Source: Chitinophagaceae bacterium
GTDB taxonomy: Bacteria; Bacteroidota; Bacteroidia; Chitinophagales; Chitinophagaceae
Assembly: GCA_014379345.1 (NCBI GenBank)
Contig: JACMLY010000101.1
Coordinates: 1 to 52,845 of the forward strand
Direction of reading: 5' to 3'
Length of the DNA: 52,845 nt
The notes below the pieces were generated by a model. The model worked only from the letters and a program-made list of their open reading frames with translations, searched no databases and was not told the DNA's origin. Shown here piece by piece: positions 1-10,008 of this stretch. The first letter of the stretch is position 1, and the number at the start of each line of letters is the position of its first letter. The translations under genes and the position numbers were made by a program.

Positions 1-1
1 C

Positions 2-184
2 AGAAACGGTGTCATTGATTCTATCGATGATACGATTGATGTAATGAGGGAATTATTGGCAAAAGGCTACCTCGAAGGCAAAGACATGCAGTATCTTCAA
101 TTATCTGATGGGAAACATGATGTTGCTTCATGGGCCAGATCCTTACCTGCATTTCTGGAATGGGGCTGGGGCGCCGAAAAATAA
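2..184 (+). CDS. C-terminal end of a putative esterase (alpha/beta hydrolase fold), partial
   Basis: Only the last 60 codons lie in the window; the 5' part is off the left edge. The fragment contains GKHDVASW followed by a run ending LPAFLEWGWG. This resembles the C-terminus of the esterase D-like alpha/beta hydrolases (PF00756), where the His of a GxHxxxxW stretch completes the Ser-Asp-His triad. The nucleophile Ser cannot be seen, so substrate and activity are unknown. The gene ends about 100 bp before a strong hairpin terminator. The family assignment rests on one short motif and is tentative. Confidence 0.5.
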   Translation, partial: RNGVIDSIDDTIDVMRELLAKGYLEGKDMQYLQLSDGKHDVASWARSLPAFLEWGWGAEK

Positions 185-284
185 GGCCGTCTTAAAATGG
201 CCTACAAACCGGAAGAATTGTAAAGCTGAAATGCCCGCATGCTATCGCGCTCAGTTTAAATAGTTCCGTTGCAATAAATAAAAA

Positions 285-318
285 AGAGACTGTTCTTTAA
301 GAATAGTCTCTTTTTTTA
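285..318. terminator. Rho-independent terminator, probably bidirectional
   Basis: An 11-bp stem (285-295 with 301-311, one G-T pair) encloses a 5-nt loop. It is followed by a T-run on the plus strand and preceded by an A-run, so it can work in both directions. It separates the esterase-like gene from the convergent TonB-dependent receptor gene, whose stop codon is at 337. Confidence 0.85.
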
Positions 319-336
319 TTTTCTTAATTGTACCGA

Positions 337-3300
337 TTAGTTGAAAGAATACCTGATCCCCAACTGACCCTGGAATCTTGAACCGAAATTCAGGTTCCAG
401 GGAGTTTGACCGGGTGTATAATTGTACCCTTTTCCTCTGGAGGGTACCGGCCCTGTAGTTCTGTTTACGGATGTAAGAATGCTATAGGCCTGGTTGGCTA
501 CGCTGTATTGCCTTCCCCATTCTTTATTGATCAGATTAGTAAAATTAAATACATCGAATGTTAGTTGCAGCGTATGTTTGTTTTCACCCACAGTCAGGTA
601 AAAATCCTGCGCCAGACGCATATCAATCACATGCTCCCAGGGAGTATTGCTTTGATTTCTTTCAACATAATTTCCTCTGCGGCTGTTTAAATAATCGTCT
701 TTGCTAACGTAGAGGTCAAATGCTGCTGCCTGGTCTACTGCTGTTACGCGGATCGTATTATCAGAATTCAGAAGATCGACAAATCTAATTTCGGAAAGAT
801 TTCTTGGAACATACAACAAATCATTGCCGAATTGGCCATCGCTGTTCAAATCACCATTAACCAAATAAGTGAATTTTTGTCCGGAATTACCAGAGTAAAA
901 AAGTGCCAGTGAGGTCTTAAAATATTTGGCATAAGGAATATTCAGAGCCAAAACGGAGGTGATACGATGCGTTAAGGCATAGTTCGATGTTACCAACCTG
1001 GGATCATTTGGATTTCCTACTATCTGAACAAATTCCCAGTTCGATAATGCTGTAGAACTGGCCCCACTATTCAAATCTGTTGCATCATTGTGATTATAAG
1101 CAATCGACGCATAAAAACTCTTCCATGTCCGGCTTAACTGAACTGTCAGATTATAGGAGTATCCCTTGCTGGTATTAGACAATAATATAGCGTTGGTAAT
1201 ATTGGGATTTATTCTTCTTCCACCGGCAGCGGTTGAAGAAGAATAAGCAACACGCGTATCGGCTCCATTATTATAAGCAGGATCTACTACTCCAACAGGA
1301 GGAGCGAGATTAATATTGCTATAGGCGATATTATTCATCGTTTTGGTGTAGATGCCTTCAAAAGTTGCTAGAATTTTGCCCGGTAAACGAACATCTGTAG
1401 CAAGGTTTGCGCGAAAAACCTGCGGGATCTTAAAATCTTTCTCAATCAGGTTAACTTCAAATGTTCTACCTGCAGTACCAACAGTACTTTGCTTGTTAAC
1501 ATCTGGTTCAAGTCCCCTGCCTCCATTTACATTACTTGTAACATTGATGGTGTTCAATAATAAGCCATTGTTTGAAAACTGGTTAGATATCCATACGAAA
1601 GGAACCCGGCCGGTGAAAATACCCAGACCTCCTCTCACAATTACGCTCCGGTCTCCTTCCACATCATAATTAAATCCAACCCTGGGTGACCACAAAAGTT
1701 GTTTATTTGGAATATTAGATGTTGAGTATAAGCTCTTGTAAGTTGAATCAACTGTTTTATTGAAGAGAGGTTCATCATTCACTACCGGCATATCTACCCG
1801 CAAACCTACAGTCAATCTCAATTTTTGGTCTATCTGGATTTCATCCTGGGCGTAGAGGCCTAATTGGGCAGCACTGAATTCAGCACTGGGTTTGGTTTCT
1901 CCGGGAACATTGGAATAACTCACTTGAACCTGACGAGGATTATTTGCATTAAACGCGGCAATATCTGCAAAAGTCCACCGGCCATTAAAATTATTGATGA
2001 ACAGGTTCCTGAAACTGAAAAATTCATTGTGCGTTCCGATTGTAAAAGTATGCTTGCCACTGAAAATGCGAAAATTGTCAGTAATCTCAAAAATATTCTG
2101 ATCAAGTTCATTGGCTACAGAGCTTCTTTCAGAGCCTAACTGGATACCATTGTTTGCAGAACCCTTTGATATTTCAATAAAGGGAAACAACTGGCCATTT
2201 ATTTCACGGAAATCTCTGATCCGGTGTAACCCCAGGATCAGGCTATTGGAATGCCTGTTACTGAAACGGCTTCTGATTTCTGCAACTGTTATGTTCTGCT
2301 TGTTATTGAACCGGTAAGCATTGTTCCCAAAACGGAATAAGGTTGGTGATCGTGAAATATTATCATCAAAAGCCTTGATATAATTATGACGAATTGTTAA
2401 GCGATGTTTTTCATTAATATTCCAGTCTATTCGTCCAAAAAGTTTATCGCTTTGTGTTTGCGCTGGAAACGCGTTGTAAGAACCGGCATCGTACCCATAC
2501 CTTCTGTTCAATGTATCCGCCAAAGCCTGTGCTTCTGTAGTGGTAAGCAAGGCGCCTGTTTCACCGGCATTAAAAATGGTAGGCTGTTCGATCCTGGAAA
2601 GTTCTCCGTTTAAAAAAAAGAACAATTTATTTTTTACGATAGGTCCTCCTATGCGAAGGCCATATTGTTTGTTACTGAAGTTTGCAGTTTTAACACGGCT
2701 GATCGGATCTTTTCCCACGGTACTTTCACTGCGCGAAAAGTAATATACGGAACCTGCAAAAGTATTTGTTCCCGAACGTGTAACGGCATTCACTCCGGCT
2801 CCGGTAAAATTTCCATAAGTGATATCGTAAGGTGCGAGTACCACCTGCACTTCCTGGATCGCGTCTAATGAGATGGGTGTTGTATTGGCCTGACCGCCGG
2901 GACTTCCGGACGCAGCAAGTCCAAATACATCGTTATTAACCGCTCCATCAATAGTGATATTATTGAAACGGTTGTTCATACCACCAAACGAGTTACCATT
3001 TGCCTGCGGGGTGATCCGGGTGATATCCTGGAGACTTCTGTTCAACGTGGGTAAACTTTCTATTTGTTGCCTGCTAATACTGGTAGAAGCACCTGTTTTT
3101 CGTCTAACTGTAGAAGAGCCGCTTATAATTACCTCGGTAAGGGTGCCGGATGTACCTGTCAATGGCACATCGATTCTCGTGTTTTCACCTAAAGCCAGAA
3201 ATATGCTGTCTAGTTTATAAGGTTGATACCCAACAAATGTTACTTCAACAATATAGGGTCCCCCGGGGATCAGGTTAACGAGATTGTAAATCCCCTGAGT

Positions 3301-3486
3301 CAGTGAAACAGTACGAAATACAGTACCTGTTGGTCGATGAATGGCTGAAATTGTGGCACCGGTCAATGATTCATTGGTGCCCCGCACGGTTCCCGTGATA
3401 CTGCTTGAAGTAACCTGTGCAGTTAAAAAAACGGGTGAAAGTAAAAGGATTGTCATCACAATACCTGCAATTCTCTTAGCTAGCAT
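337..3486 (-). CDS. TonB-dependent receptor, Oar-like, with carboxypeptidase regulatory-like domain
   Basis: This 1049-residue outer-membrane receptor starts with a signal peptide (MLAKRIAG..., hydrophobic core about 9-22, cleavage near TAQ). A carboxypeptidase regulatory-like beta-sandwich follows (about 28-112, SITGTVRGTNESLTGATISA). Next is a plug domain with IDGAVNNDVFG and NAVTRSGTNTFAGSVYY, then a long 22-strand barrel ending GIRYSFN with a C-terminal aromatic region. The plug wording matches the Oar/OmpA-related TonB receptors common in Bacteroidota and Myxococcus rather than SusC: there is no DEVVVTGYGT signature and no SusD gene beside it. The ligand is unknown. It is monocistronic, convergent with the esterase-like gene and divergent from ribBA. 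The ATG at 3486 directly precedes the signal peptide. Confidence 0.9.
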   Translation of the reverse strand: MLAKRIAGIVMTILLLSPVFLTAQVTSSSITGTVRGTNESLTGATISAIHRPTGTVFRTVSLTQGIYNLVNLIPGGPYIVEVTFVGYQPYKLDSIFLALGENTRIDVPLTGTSGTLTEVIISGSSTVRRKTGASTSISRQQIESLPTLNRSLQDITRITPQANGNSFGGMNNRFNNITIDGAVNNDVFGLAASGSPGGQANTTPISLDAIQEVQVVLAPYDITYGNFTGAGVNAVTRSGTNTFAGSVYYFSRSESTVGKDPISRVKTANFSNKQYGLRIGGPIVKNKLFFFLNGELSRIEQPTIFNAGETGALLTTTEAQALADTLNRRYGYDAGSYNAFPAQTQSDKLFGRIDWNINEKHRLTIRHNYIKAFDDNISRSPTLFRFGNNAYRFNNKQNITVAEIRSRFSNRHSNSLILGLHRIRDFREINGQLFPFIEISKGSANNGIQLGSERSSVANELDQNIFEITDNFRIFSGKHTFTIGTHNEFFSFRNLFINNFNGRWTFADIAAFNANNPRQVQVSYSNVPGETKPSAEFSAAQLGLYAQDEIQIDQKLRLTVGLRVDMPVVNDEPLFNKTVDSTYKSLYSTSNIPNKQLLWSPRVGFNYDVEGDRSVIVRGGLGIFTGRVPFVWISNQFSNNGLLLNTINVTSNVNGGRGLEPDVNKQSTVGTAGRTFEVNLIEKDFKIPQVFRANLATDVRLPGKILATFEGIYTKTMNNIAYSNINLAPPVGVVDPAYNNGADTRVAYSSSTAAGGRRINPNITNAILLSNTSKGYSYNLTVQLSRTWKSFYASIAYNHNDATDLNSGASSTALSNWEFVQIVGNPNDPRLVTSNYALTHRITSVLALNIPYAKYFKTSLALFYSGNSGQKFTYLVNGDLNSDGQFGNDLLYVPRNLSEIRFVDLLNSDNTIRVTAVDQAAAFDLYVSKDDYLNSRRGNYVERNQSNTPWEHVIDMRLAQDFYLTVGENKHTLQLTFDVFNFTNLINKEWGRQYSVANQAYSILTSVNRTTGPVPSRGKGYNYTPGQTPWNLNFGSRFQGQLGIRYSFN

Positions 3487-3663
3487 ATAGTTTAGTTTTT
3501 ACGAGGCAAAGAAACTATTTTTTAAATAAACGGATGGAATCTGATATTAACAAATTATAAAGGCAACATTGCTTGTGAAAGAGCTGCATCACTTGGTGCG
3601 ATAAGGTTTCAGGGTCTAAAGCTCATCAGATTATTATCGCTAACTTGCACAAAAACTACCCGA

Positions 3664-4872
3664 ATGCTGGATTCTATCGAGAGTGCCATTGAAGATATAA
3701 AGAAAGGCAAATTGATCATCGTGGTGGATGATGAAGATCGTGAAAATGAGGGAGATTTCATCGCTGCTGCTGCAACCGTTACACCGGAAATCATCAATTT
3801 TATGAGCATGCATGGCAGGGGACTGATCTGCGCTCCCTTAATTGAGGATCGTTGCGACCAGCTCAGGCTCGATCTGATGGTGTATAATAACACTGCTTTG
3901 CATGAAACCGCATTTACAGTATCTGTTGATCTTCTTGGTCACGGATGCACTACCGGAATTTCAGCCCATGATCGCTCAAAAACCATACAGGCACTCGTTA
4001 ATCCCCACACAAAACCGGAAGACCTTGGGAGGCCAGGACATATTTTCCCGTTGCGGGCAAAAAAAGGCGGAGTACTTCGCAGGGCAGGCCATACGGAAGC
4101 TACGATAGATATCGCAAGACTTGCAGGATTTGACCAGGCGGGAGTGTTGGTTGAGATCATGAACGAAGATGGCTCGATGGCCCGTTTGCCTGAATTGATA
4201 CAGATAGCAAAAAAATTTGACCTTAAACTCATTTCGATAAAAGACCTGATCGAGTATCGTTTAAAATCCGATACACTGATCGAAGAGATTGTCCGGGTGG
4301 AGATGCCTACGAAATACGGGGATTTCCAATTGGTCGCATTCCTTGAAAAAACCACGCAAAACGAGCATTTGGCATTAATAAAAGGCGAATGGCAAAAAGA
4401 CGATCCAGTATTGGTAAGGGTTCATTCCTCCTGCTTTACAGGGGATATCCTGGGATCACTGCGTTGCGATTGTGGCGATCAATTGCATGCCGCCATGCAA
4501 TTGGTGCAAAAGGAGGGAAAAGGCGCTATTTTGTATATGAACCAGGAGGGAAGAGGCATTGGGTTGGTAAATAAATTAAAAGCTTACAAACTCCAGGAAA
4601 ATGGAATGGATACGGTTGAAGCCAATCTTCATCTCGGGTTTCCGATGGACAAAAGGGATTATGGCATCGGTGCCCAAATACTGAGGTATCTGAACATTAC
4701 AAAATTGCGGCTGATGAGTAATAATCCTAAAAAGCGTGCAGGCTTATTGGGATACGGTTTACAGATCGTAGAAACCGTGCCCATCGAGATCAAACCCAAT
4801 CCTCACAACGAAAAATACCTCTTTACAAAACGCGATAAACTCGGTCATGAGATTTTGAAAGATTTGATGTGA
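3664..4872 (+). CDS. ribBA: Bifunctional 3,4-dihydroxy-2-butanone-4-phosphate synthase / GTP cyclohydrolase II
   Basis: This 402-residue fusion supplies both entry reactions of riboflavin synthesis. The N-terminal RibB half (about 1-200) makes 3,4-dihydroxy-2-butanone 4-phosphate from ribulose 5-phosphate and shows [11 protein letters not shown] and the [13 protein letters not shown] motif. The C-terminal RibA half (about 206-402) opens the GTP ring and keeps the zinc ligands C257, C268 and C270 in [18 protein letters not shown], plus NQEGRGIGL. Both halves look intact, and the length is normal for the family. The gene stands alone between a divergent TonB receptor and a downstream L,D-transpeptidase. 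The cytoplasmic role is well established. No FMN riboswitch is recognisable in the 177-bp upstream gap. Confidence 0.97.
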   Translation: MLDSIESAIEDIKKGKLIIVVDDEDRENEGDFIAAAATVTPEIINFMSMHGRGLICAPLIEDRCDQLRLDLMVYNNTALHETAFTVSVDLLGHGCTTGISAHDRSKTIQALVNPHTKPEDLGRPGHIFPLRAKKGGVLRRAGHTEATIDIARLAGFDQAGVLVEIMNEDGSMARLPELIQIAKKFDLKLISIKDLIEYRLKSDTLIEEIVRVEMPTKYGDFQLVAFLEKTTQNEHLALIKGEWQKDDPVLVRVHSSCFTGDILGSLRCDCGDQLHAAMQLVQKEGKGAILYMNQEGRGIGLVNKLKAYKLQENGMDTVEANLHLGFPMDKRDYGIGAQILRYLNITKLRLMSNNPKKRAGLLGYGLQIVETVPIEIKPNPHNEKYLFTKRDKLGHEILKDLM

Positions 4873-5076
4873 ATTCGCTGCATATAGTTTTCCGCATTTC
4901 CAAATATTTTGTCAGTTTTTTTGCTAAAATATTTATCACAAAAACTGTTAATAAATGCCATTTGTTAAGGCTGTTACAGCATGATGGCTTACCTTTACTC
5001 TTCCCCCTTTTAGCAGTTTCTCTGCATCCTGAACCGATAAATGAAACCAAACCAGTACTAACATTTCCGGGAATTT

Positions 5077-5084
5077 TATTTTTG
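5077..5084 (+). promoter_or_regulatory. Possible -7 element (TATTTTTG)
   Basis: The octamer fits the Bacteroidetes -7 consensus TAnnTTTG and lies 28 bp ahead of the L,D-transpeptidase ATG. No TTTG occurs at the expected -33 spacing, so this is a weak call. The rest of the 4873-5111 gap holds no gene or clear hairpin that I can see. Confidence 0.3.
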
Positions 5085-5111
5085 TAAGATTTTAATTCAA
5101 ACCAGATCTGC

Positions 5112-5894
5112 ATGAATCAATTAAGTCTTTTAAAAGCAAAAAAATATACATGGTTTTTGATGTTTACTTTTATTATTCTTGTTCAGTTGTCGTTCGTAGC
5201 AGCCAAAAATTCATTTGGTCCTGCGAAGGTTACCGTGAATGATTCATTGCTGTTGCAAAATGCTAGTAGTGTTGTTATTGCAGGCTCCACCTCTTTTTTA
5301 ATAAGAAATCTGGCTGTATACGATAGCCTGCATCTTCAGCAGGAAGGTTTATCAAAAGAGGTGTTTGAAATGGCATTGAAAGGGCTGGAAAAATTATTGG
5401 CTGCAGGGATCACTCAGAAGGGTAATATTATCGCAATCGCCGATTTTAATCAACCTTCCACTAATAAGAGATTATATATCATCGATCTGAACACCCAGGA
5501 ATTGAAGTTCCGAACCTGGGTAGCTCATGGTAATAGGTCCGGGAAGGAAATGGCTGAACGTTTTTCGAACAGGGTTTCCTCTAATCAGAGTAGTCCGGGT
5601 TTTTATGTCACAGGCGCTACTTATCAGGGAAAGCACGGCTATTCATTGAGGCTGGAAGGTGTGGAAAGAGGCATCAACGACAATGCAGGCCGCAGGGCGA
5701 TTGTTATTCATGGCGCAGACTATGTAAATCCGAACACCATCTCGAAATTGGGATATATTGGACGTAGCCAGGGTTGTCCGGCGATACCAATGAACCTGCA
5801 TCGTCCTGTCATTGATCAATTGAAAGACGGAGCCTGTTTATTCATTTATTCCCCATCTGGTAACTACATCAAAAATTCTGGTTTAATCAGCTGA
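5112..5894 (+). CDS. Secreted murein L,D-transpeptidase catalytic-domain protein
   Basis: The 260-residue protein has an N-terminal hydrophobic segment (about 15-32, signal peptide or anchor). It is followed by a YkuD_2-type L,D-transpeptidase domain (PF13645). The active-site region is visible: H200 in VIHGADYV and the nucleophile C222 in GRSQGCPAIP. The family cross-links or trims peptidoglycan stems in the periplasm, or attaches proteins to them. Length and motif order are typical. It is transcribed alone, downstream of ribBA and 88 bp before the Gfo/Idh/MocA gene. The exact reaction (3-3 cross-linking, hydrolysis or anchoring) cannot be told from sequence. Confidence 0.88.
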   Translation: MNQLSLLKAKKYTWFLMFTFIILVQLSFVAAKNSFGPAKVTVNDSLLLQNASSVVIAGSTSFLIRNLAVYDSLHLQQEGLSKEVFEMALKGLEKLLAAGITQKGNIIAIADFNQPSTNKRLYIIDLNTQELKFRTWVAHGNRSGKEMAERFSNRVSSNQSSPGFYVTGATYQGKHGYSLRLEGVERGINDNAGRRAIVIHGADYVNPNTISKLGYIGRSQGCPAIPMNLHRPVIDQLKDGACLFIYSPSGNYIKNSGLIS

Positions 5895-5956
5895 TTTTAT
5901 TCACATTGCTGCAAAAGCTGGTTATAAAAAACCAACTCCCTCCCAAGCCTATCATA

Positions 5957-5964
5957 TATCTTTG
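5957..5964 (+). promoter_or_regulatory. Possible -7 element (TATCTTTG)
   Basis: This matches TAnnTTTG and lies 18 bp before the ATG of the Gfo/Idh/MocA gene. No TTTG is seen 19-21 bp upstream, so only half of the Bacteroidetes promoter consensus is present. Confidence 0.35.
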
Positions 5965-5981
5965 GCGCTAATTAATCATGT

Positions 5982-6959
5982 ATGCTAAAGGTTGGCATTT
6001 TTGGTGTTGGGCATCTTGGAAAATTTCATCTTAATAATTGGAAGGAGATCAAAGAAGCAGAACTGGTTGGGTTCTATGATCCGGATGATGTAATTGCACA
6101 GGAGGTCTGCGAAAAATACCAGCTGGCCCGGTTTCTGGACCCGGCGATTTTGATGGATGCGGTTGATGCCATAGACGTTGTTGCTCCTACTCATTTTCAT
6201 TTTTCATTATGCAAGATGGCCCTTCGGAAAGGGAAACATGTATTTGTTGAAAAGCCCCTGGCTAATACGATGGATGAAGCAAGAGAGCTGCTGAAACTTA
6301 CAAAAGAATCAAATATCAAATTCCAGGTAGGCCATGTGGAAAGGTTTAATCCAGCGTTCTTGTCAATAAAGGACCTGCAGATCAACCCGATGTTCATAGA
6401 AGTTCACCGGCTTGCCCAGTTTAATCCAAGGGGTACCGAAGTCAGTGTGATATTAGACCTGATGATACATGACATAGATATCATTCTCAGCATTGTCAAA
6501 AGCGAGGTAAAGTCTATTTTTTCAAACGGAGTAGCCGTGATGACCGAAACACCCGATATTGCCAACGTTCGTATAGAATTCAACAATGGTTGCGTGGCTA
6601 ACCTGACCTCGAGCCGGATCTCGATGAAAAAAATGCGAAAGATGCGGCTGTTTCAGAAAGACGCTTACATAGGGATCGATTTCCTGAATAAAAAGACCGA
6701 AGTAATAAAATTGAAAACCTCAAAGGATATTGACGTTTTTTCTTTTGACCTCGAAACTCCCGATGGAGGCAAAAAAACAATTTCCGTTTCAAATCCGCTG
6801 GTTCCGGAAGTAAACGCAATCAAGCTGGAATTACAAAAATTCTGCGAGGCAGTTCTTAACAATACGCCCACCATCGTTTCCGAAGTGGATGGTTACCGGG
6901 CTATGGATGTAGCACACCAGATCCTGCAAAAAATAAAAAACAATAGTATTATTGCCTGA
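5982..6959 (+). CDS. Gfo/Idh/MocA family NAD(P)-dependent oxidoreductase
   Basis: The 325-residue protein opens with a Rossmann nucleotide-binding motif (GIFGVGHLGKFH, GxGxxG). It carries the family EKP motif at 90-92 (VEKPLANT), which holds the catalytic lysine, and H163 with D164/D166 in MIHDIDI. Members oxidise or reduce sugar rings, including UDP-sugars, cyclitols and biliverdin. The next gene, 4 bp downstream, is a polyprenyl-phosphate sugar phosphotransferase. A role in making or modifying a nucleotide sugar for surface polysaccharide is therefore plausible, but this is inferred from context. The substrate cannot be read from the sequence. Confidence 0.88.
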   Translation: MLKVGIFGVGHLGKFHLNNWKEIKEAELVGFYDPDDVIAQEVCEKYQLARFLDPAILMDAVDAIDVVAPTHFHFSLCKMALRKGKHVFVEKPLANTMDEARELLKLTKESNIKFQVGHVERFNPAFLSIKDLQINPMFIEVHRLAQFNPRGTEVSVILDLMIHDIDIILSIVKSEVKSIFSNGVAVMTETPDIANVRIEFNNGCVANLTSSRISMKKMRKMRLFQKDAYIGIDFLNKKTEVIKLKTSKDIDVFSFDLETPDGGKKTISVSNPLVPEVNAIKLELQKFCEAVLNNTPTIVSEVDGYRAMDVAHQILQKIKNNSIIA

Positions 6960-6963
6960 TCCA

Positions 6964-8376
6964 ATGCCATTGTCAAACCGAATTCATAGCGCCTGGTATC
7001 TTTTGAGTGATTATATCGCTGCTATATTTTCATGGCTTGCGCTTTATTTTGTACGCCGCTACCTGGCTTTTTTCATTACTGTCAATAATGTAGTTTACCT
7101 GGACGGACGGTTCTGGTGGGGTATCAGCTTGATTCCCGTAGCATGGATAATATTTTATGCTATACTCGGTTCTTATCAATCCTTATATAAAAAATCGCGT
7201 TTAAATGAGCTTGCGCTCACTTTCATTTGCAGTTTAATAGGGTGTACATTGATTTTCTTTCTTATTGTTATCAATGATCCCCACCCCGGCTATACATACT
7301 ATTATAAAACATTTTTCAGTTTTTTTATTGCCCATTTTTTGTTCACCTGGATCGGCAGAGCATTTATCCTCGGGATTGTCAGGAAGCAATTAGAAAAGGG
7401 GTTTGTTCGTTTTAATACCTTACTGGTAGGTGGTAATCCTTTAGCCTCAAAAATTTTTAAAGAAACCGAAAGTGGTCTTCGATCTGGAGGGTATCATTAT
7501 TCAGGCTTTATCGCCAATGATCAAAATACAAATGGAATAGCCGAGCATTTGCAGAACTATGGTGACCTCCGCAATATGGAAAAAGTGATCGATGAAAAAA
7601 ATATCCAGTTGGTGGTTATCGCCCTATCCAAATCAGAAAAGGATGAGGTCGAAAAAATTGTGGATGTGCTGAGTGAAAAAGACGTGGAGATTAAAATTGT
7701 CCCGAATATACTCGATATACTTTCCGGCTCTGTAAAAATGAGTAATGTATTCGGGGCCGTGTTATCCGATATCAGAACCGGATTGATGCCCCAGTGGCAA
7801 CAAAATATCAAACAGGTGATAGATATACTGGTCGCCGTTACAGGATTGATTGTTCTCTGCCCTTTGTTCTTATATTCCATAATCAGGGTCAAACTATCCT
7901 CGCCTGGTTCAATTATATATTCTCAGGAAAGAGTTGGTTATAAGGGGAAGAAATTTTTTATCCATAAATTCCGTTCTATGTATCAGGATGCCGAAAAGGA
8001 TGGCCCACAGCTTTCATCGGAAAATGATGCCCGGATAACGAAATGGGGGCGCATTATGAGGAAATGGCGACTTGATGAATTGCCACAATTGTGGAATGTG
8101 GTGAAGGGCGATATGAGCCTTGTGGGGCCACGTCCGGAAAGAGCTTTTTATATTAGGAGTATCCTGAAAAATGCACCTTACTTTAAATACCTTCTGAAAG
8201 TGAAACCCGGTATTACTTCATGGGGGATGGTACAATTTGGATATGCCGAAAACGTTGAACAAATGGTTGAACGCATGAAGTATGATTTGATCTATATCGA
8301 AAATATTTCATTGGCTCTTGATCTGAAGATCATGGTGCATACCCTCCGCATTATTTTTTTGGGAAAAGGAAGATGA
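6964..8376 (+). CDS. Polyprenyl-phosphate sugar phosphotransferase (exopolysaccharide initiating enzyme)
   Basis: This is an integral membrane enzyme of about 470 residues. The N-terminal half has about five hydrophobic segments, followed by a Rossmann-like CoA_binding_3 region (about 150-265, NTLLVGGNPLASKIF). The bacterial sugar transferase domain (PF02397) occupies about 275-470. It contains a re-entrant hydrophobic helix, SQERVGYKGKKFFIHKFRSM, RKWRLDELPQLWNVVKGDMSLVGPRPE and KPGITSW. Such enzymes transfer a sugar 1-phosphate to undecaprenyl phosphate to start repeat-unit assembly. I prefer the ATG at 6964; a TTG at 6952 would overlap the previous gene by 8 bp. No polymerase or flippase is adjacent, so the polymer is unknown. 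Confidence 0.92.
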   Translation: MPLSNRIHSAWYLLSDYIAAIFSWLALYFVRRYLAFFITVNNVVYLDGRFWWGISLIPVAWIIFYAILGSYQSLYKKSRLNELALTFICSLIGCTLIFFLIVINDPHPGYTYYYKTFFSFFIAHFLFTWIGRAFILGIVRKQLEKGFVRFNTLLVGGNPLASKIFKETESGLRSGGYHYSGFIANDQNTNGIAEHLQNYGDLRNMEKVIDEKNIQLVVIALSKSEKDEVEKIVDVLSEKDVEIKIVPNILDILSGSVKMSNVFGAVLSDIRTGLMPQWQQNIKQVIDILVAVTGLIVLCPLFLYSIIRVKLSSPGSIIYSQERVGYKGKKFFIHKFRSMYQDAEKDGPQLSSENDARITKWGRIMRKWRLDELPQLWNVVKGDMSLVGPRPERAFYIRSILKNAPYFKYLLKVKPGITSWGMVQFGYAENVEQMVERMKYDLIYIENISLALDLKIMVHTLRIIFLGKGR

Positions 8377-8402
8377 TTCGATAATTGATTTATATCATTA
8401 GT

Positions 8403-9974
8403 ATGAGGAAATTATTTGTTTTGATAGCTTGTTGTTTCTCTCTAGTTGGGTTTGCGCAAACAAATTATTGGCAACAGGAAGTGAATTATACAATTGCAGT
8501 GTCGCTGAACGATAAAAGCCATAGTCTTAATGGTAATGTCTCCATGGAGTATATTAATCATTCCCCGGACACCCTTTCTTTCATTTATTTTCATTTGTGG
8601 CCAAATGCCTATAAAAATGAAACCACAGCGCTTGCCACTCAGCTTAATAGCGACAAAGAAAACAAGAAAAAATTGAACAATGCCCAAAGGGGATTTATAG
8701 ATAGCCTTCACTTTAAGGTGAATGGCCAGGTGGTGTTGGTTGAAAAAGACCCGCAGTACATAGATGTCATAAAGTTGTCTTTGGCATCTCCTCTTTTACC
8801 AGGTCAATCCATTAATATTGCCACCCCTTTTTATGTAAAATTGCCTTCTTATTTTTCGCGTTCGGGTTATGATGAGCAACAATACATGGTGTGTCAATGG
8901 TATCCAAAACCGGCAGTTTACGACCGTAAAGGGTGGCATGCATTTCCTTACCTCGATCAGGGCGAATTCTATAGTGAATTCGGGACTTTTAAAGTTTCCA
9001 TTACCGTGCCGTCCGCCTATATAATCGGCGCAACCGGCATATTACGGACAGAATCGGAGCTTGTTCAGTATAAAACCATTGGGGCCGAAAATTATAAAAA
9101 TAGGAAAGCCGTCAGCAACTATAAACCGGCAGATCCAAAAAGTACAAAAACCCTGGAATACTTTGCTGAAAAGGTGCACGACTTTGCCTGGTTTGCTGAT
9201 AAGGATTTTGTTATTCAGTATGATACGTTGCAATTGGCTTCTGGGCGAATGGTAGATGTCTTCTCTTATTACCAGCCTAATGGAAATAAAGAATGGAACA
9301 ACAGCGTCAATTTTATTGAAGATGCAGTAACCCGTTATTCGGACTGGATAGGGGAGTATCCTTACCCCACTGTTGCGGCGGTAGAGGGCCCCAAAAACCT
9401 TTCTTCAGGAGGGATGGAATACCCTATGATCACGTTAATCACGAGTCCGGATGCGCAGAAAGAAGGGCTTGATGCGGTCATCACCCATGAGGTAGGGCAT
9501 AATTGGTTCTATGGGATTCTTGCTAGCAATGAAAGAGAACATCCCTGGATGGATGAAGGCCTGAACACTTATTTTCAATTCCGGTACGAGGCCGAAAAGT
9601 ATCGCTCAAACAGTGTGTTTGGCAGCAATTTACCGGAAGAAGTAAAAAAATTATCCGCCGACGAGTTCCTCGCCAGAATTATGTTTGCAATGAATTCATT
9701 ACCGGCCAAACTGCCGATCCAAACACATTCAACTGCTTTCACCAATAAAGATGAGTATGGCATCGTTGTATACCTGAAAACGGCGATATGGATGTCCATA
9801 CTCGAAGCTTCAATAGGTAAAGAAAACCTGTTGAATGGATTGAAACAATATTTTAAAGACTGGAAATTCAAACATCCTTATCCGGAAGACTTAAAATCGT
9901 CTTTAGAGAAAGGGAGCAATCAAAAGCTCGGATCCCTGTTTGATCTTGTTAATAAAGAGGGGAATTTTCAATAA
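8403..9974 (+). CDS. Exported M1-family metallopeptidase, short form
   Basis: A 523-residue aminopeptidase-like protein with a clear signal peptide (MRKLFVLIACCFSLVGFAQ). The gluzincin site is intact: HEVGHNW followed 18 residues later by the zinc-ligand Glu in WMDEGLNTY. SSGGMEYPMI fits the GxMEN-like exopeptidase region. The ATG at 8403 is chosen because it directly precedes the signal peptide; a TTG lies 18 bp upstream. It closely resembles the next gene over its whole length but stops after the catalytic and helical part, with no C-terminal barrel. It probably acts in the periplasm or outside the cell on peptides. The substrate is unknown. Confidence 0.9.
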   Translation: MRKLFVLIACCFSLVGFAQTNYWQQEVNYTIAVSLNDKSHSLNGNVSMEYINHSPDTLSFIYFHLWPNAYKNETTALATQLNSDKENKKKLNNAQRGFIDSLHFKVNGQVVLVEKDPQYIDVIKLSLASPLLPGQSINIATPFYVKLPSYFSRSGYDEQQYMVCQWYPKPAVYDRKGWHAFPYLDQGEFYSEFGTFKVSITVPSAYIIGATGILRTESELVQYKTIGAENYKNRKAVSNYKPADPKSTKTLEYFAEKVHDFAWFADKDFVIQYDTLQLASGRMVDVFSYYQPNGNKEWNNSVNFIEDAVTRYSDWIGEYPYPTVAAVEGPKNLSSGGMEYPMITLITSPDAQKEGLDAVITHEVGHNWFYGILASNEREHPWMDEGLNTYFQFRYEAEKYRSNSVFGSNLPEEVKKLSADEFLARIMFAMNSLPAKLPIQTHSTAFTNKDEYGIVVYLKTAIWMSILEASIGKENLLNGLKQYFKDWKFKHPYPEDLKSSLEKGSNQKLGSLFDLVNKEGNFQ

Positions 9975-10008
9975 CATCCTTGTACAAAACCATCTAATAA
10001 CTGCGCGT

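Noticed and set aside
337..3486. The Oar-like receptor considered as a SusC protein
   Set aside because: The DEVVVTGYGT signature is absent (LTEVIISGSSTVRRK instead), and no SusD-like gene is adjacent.
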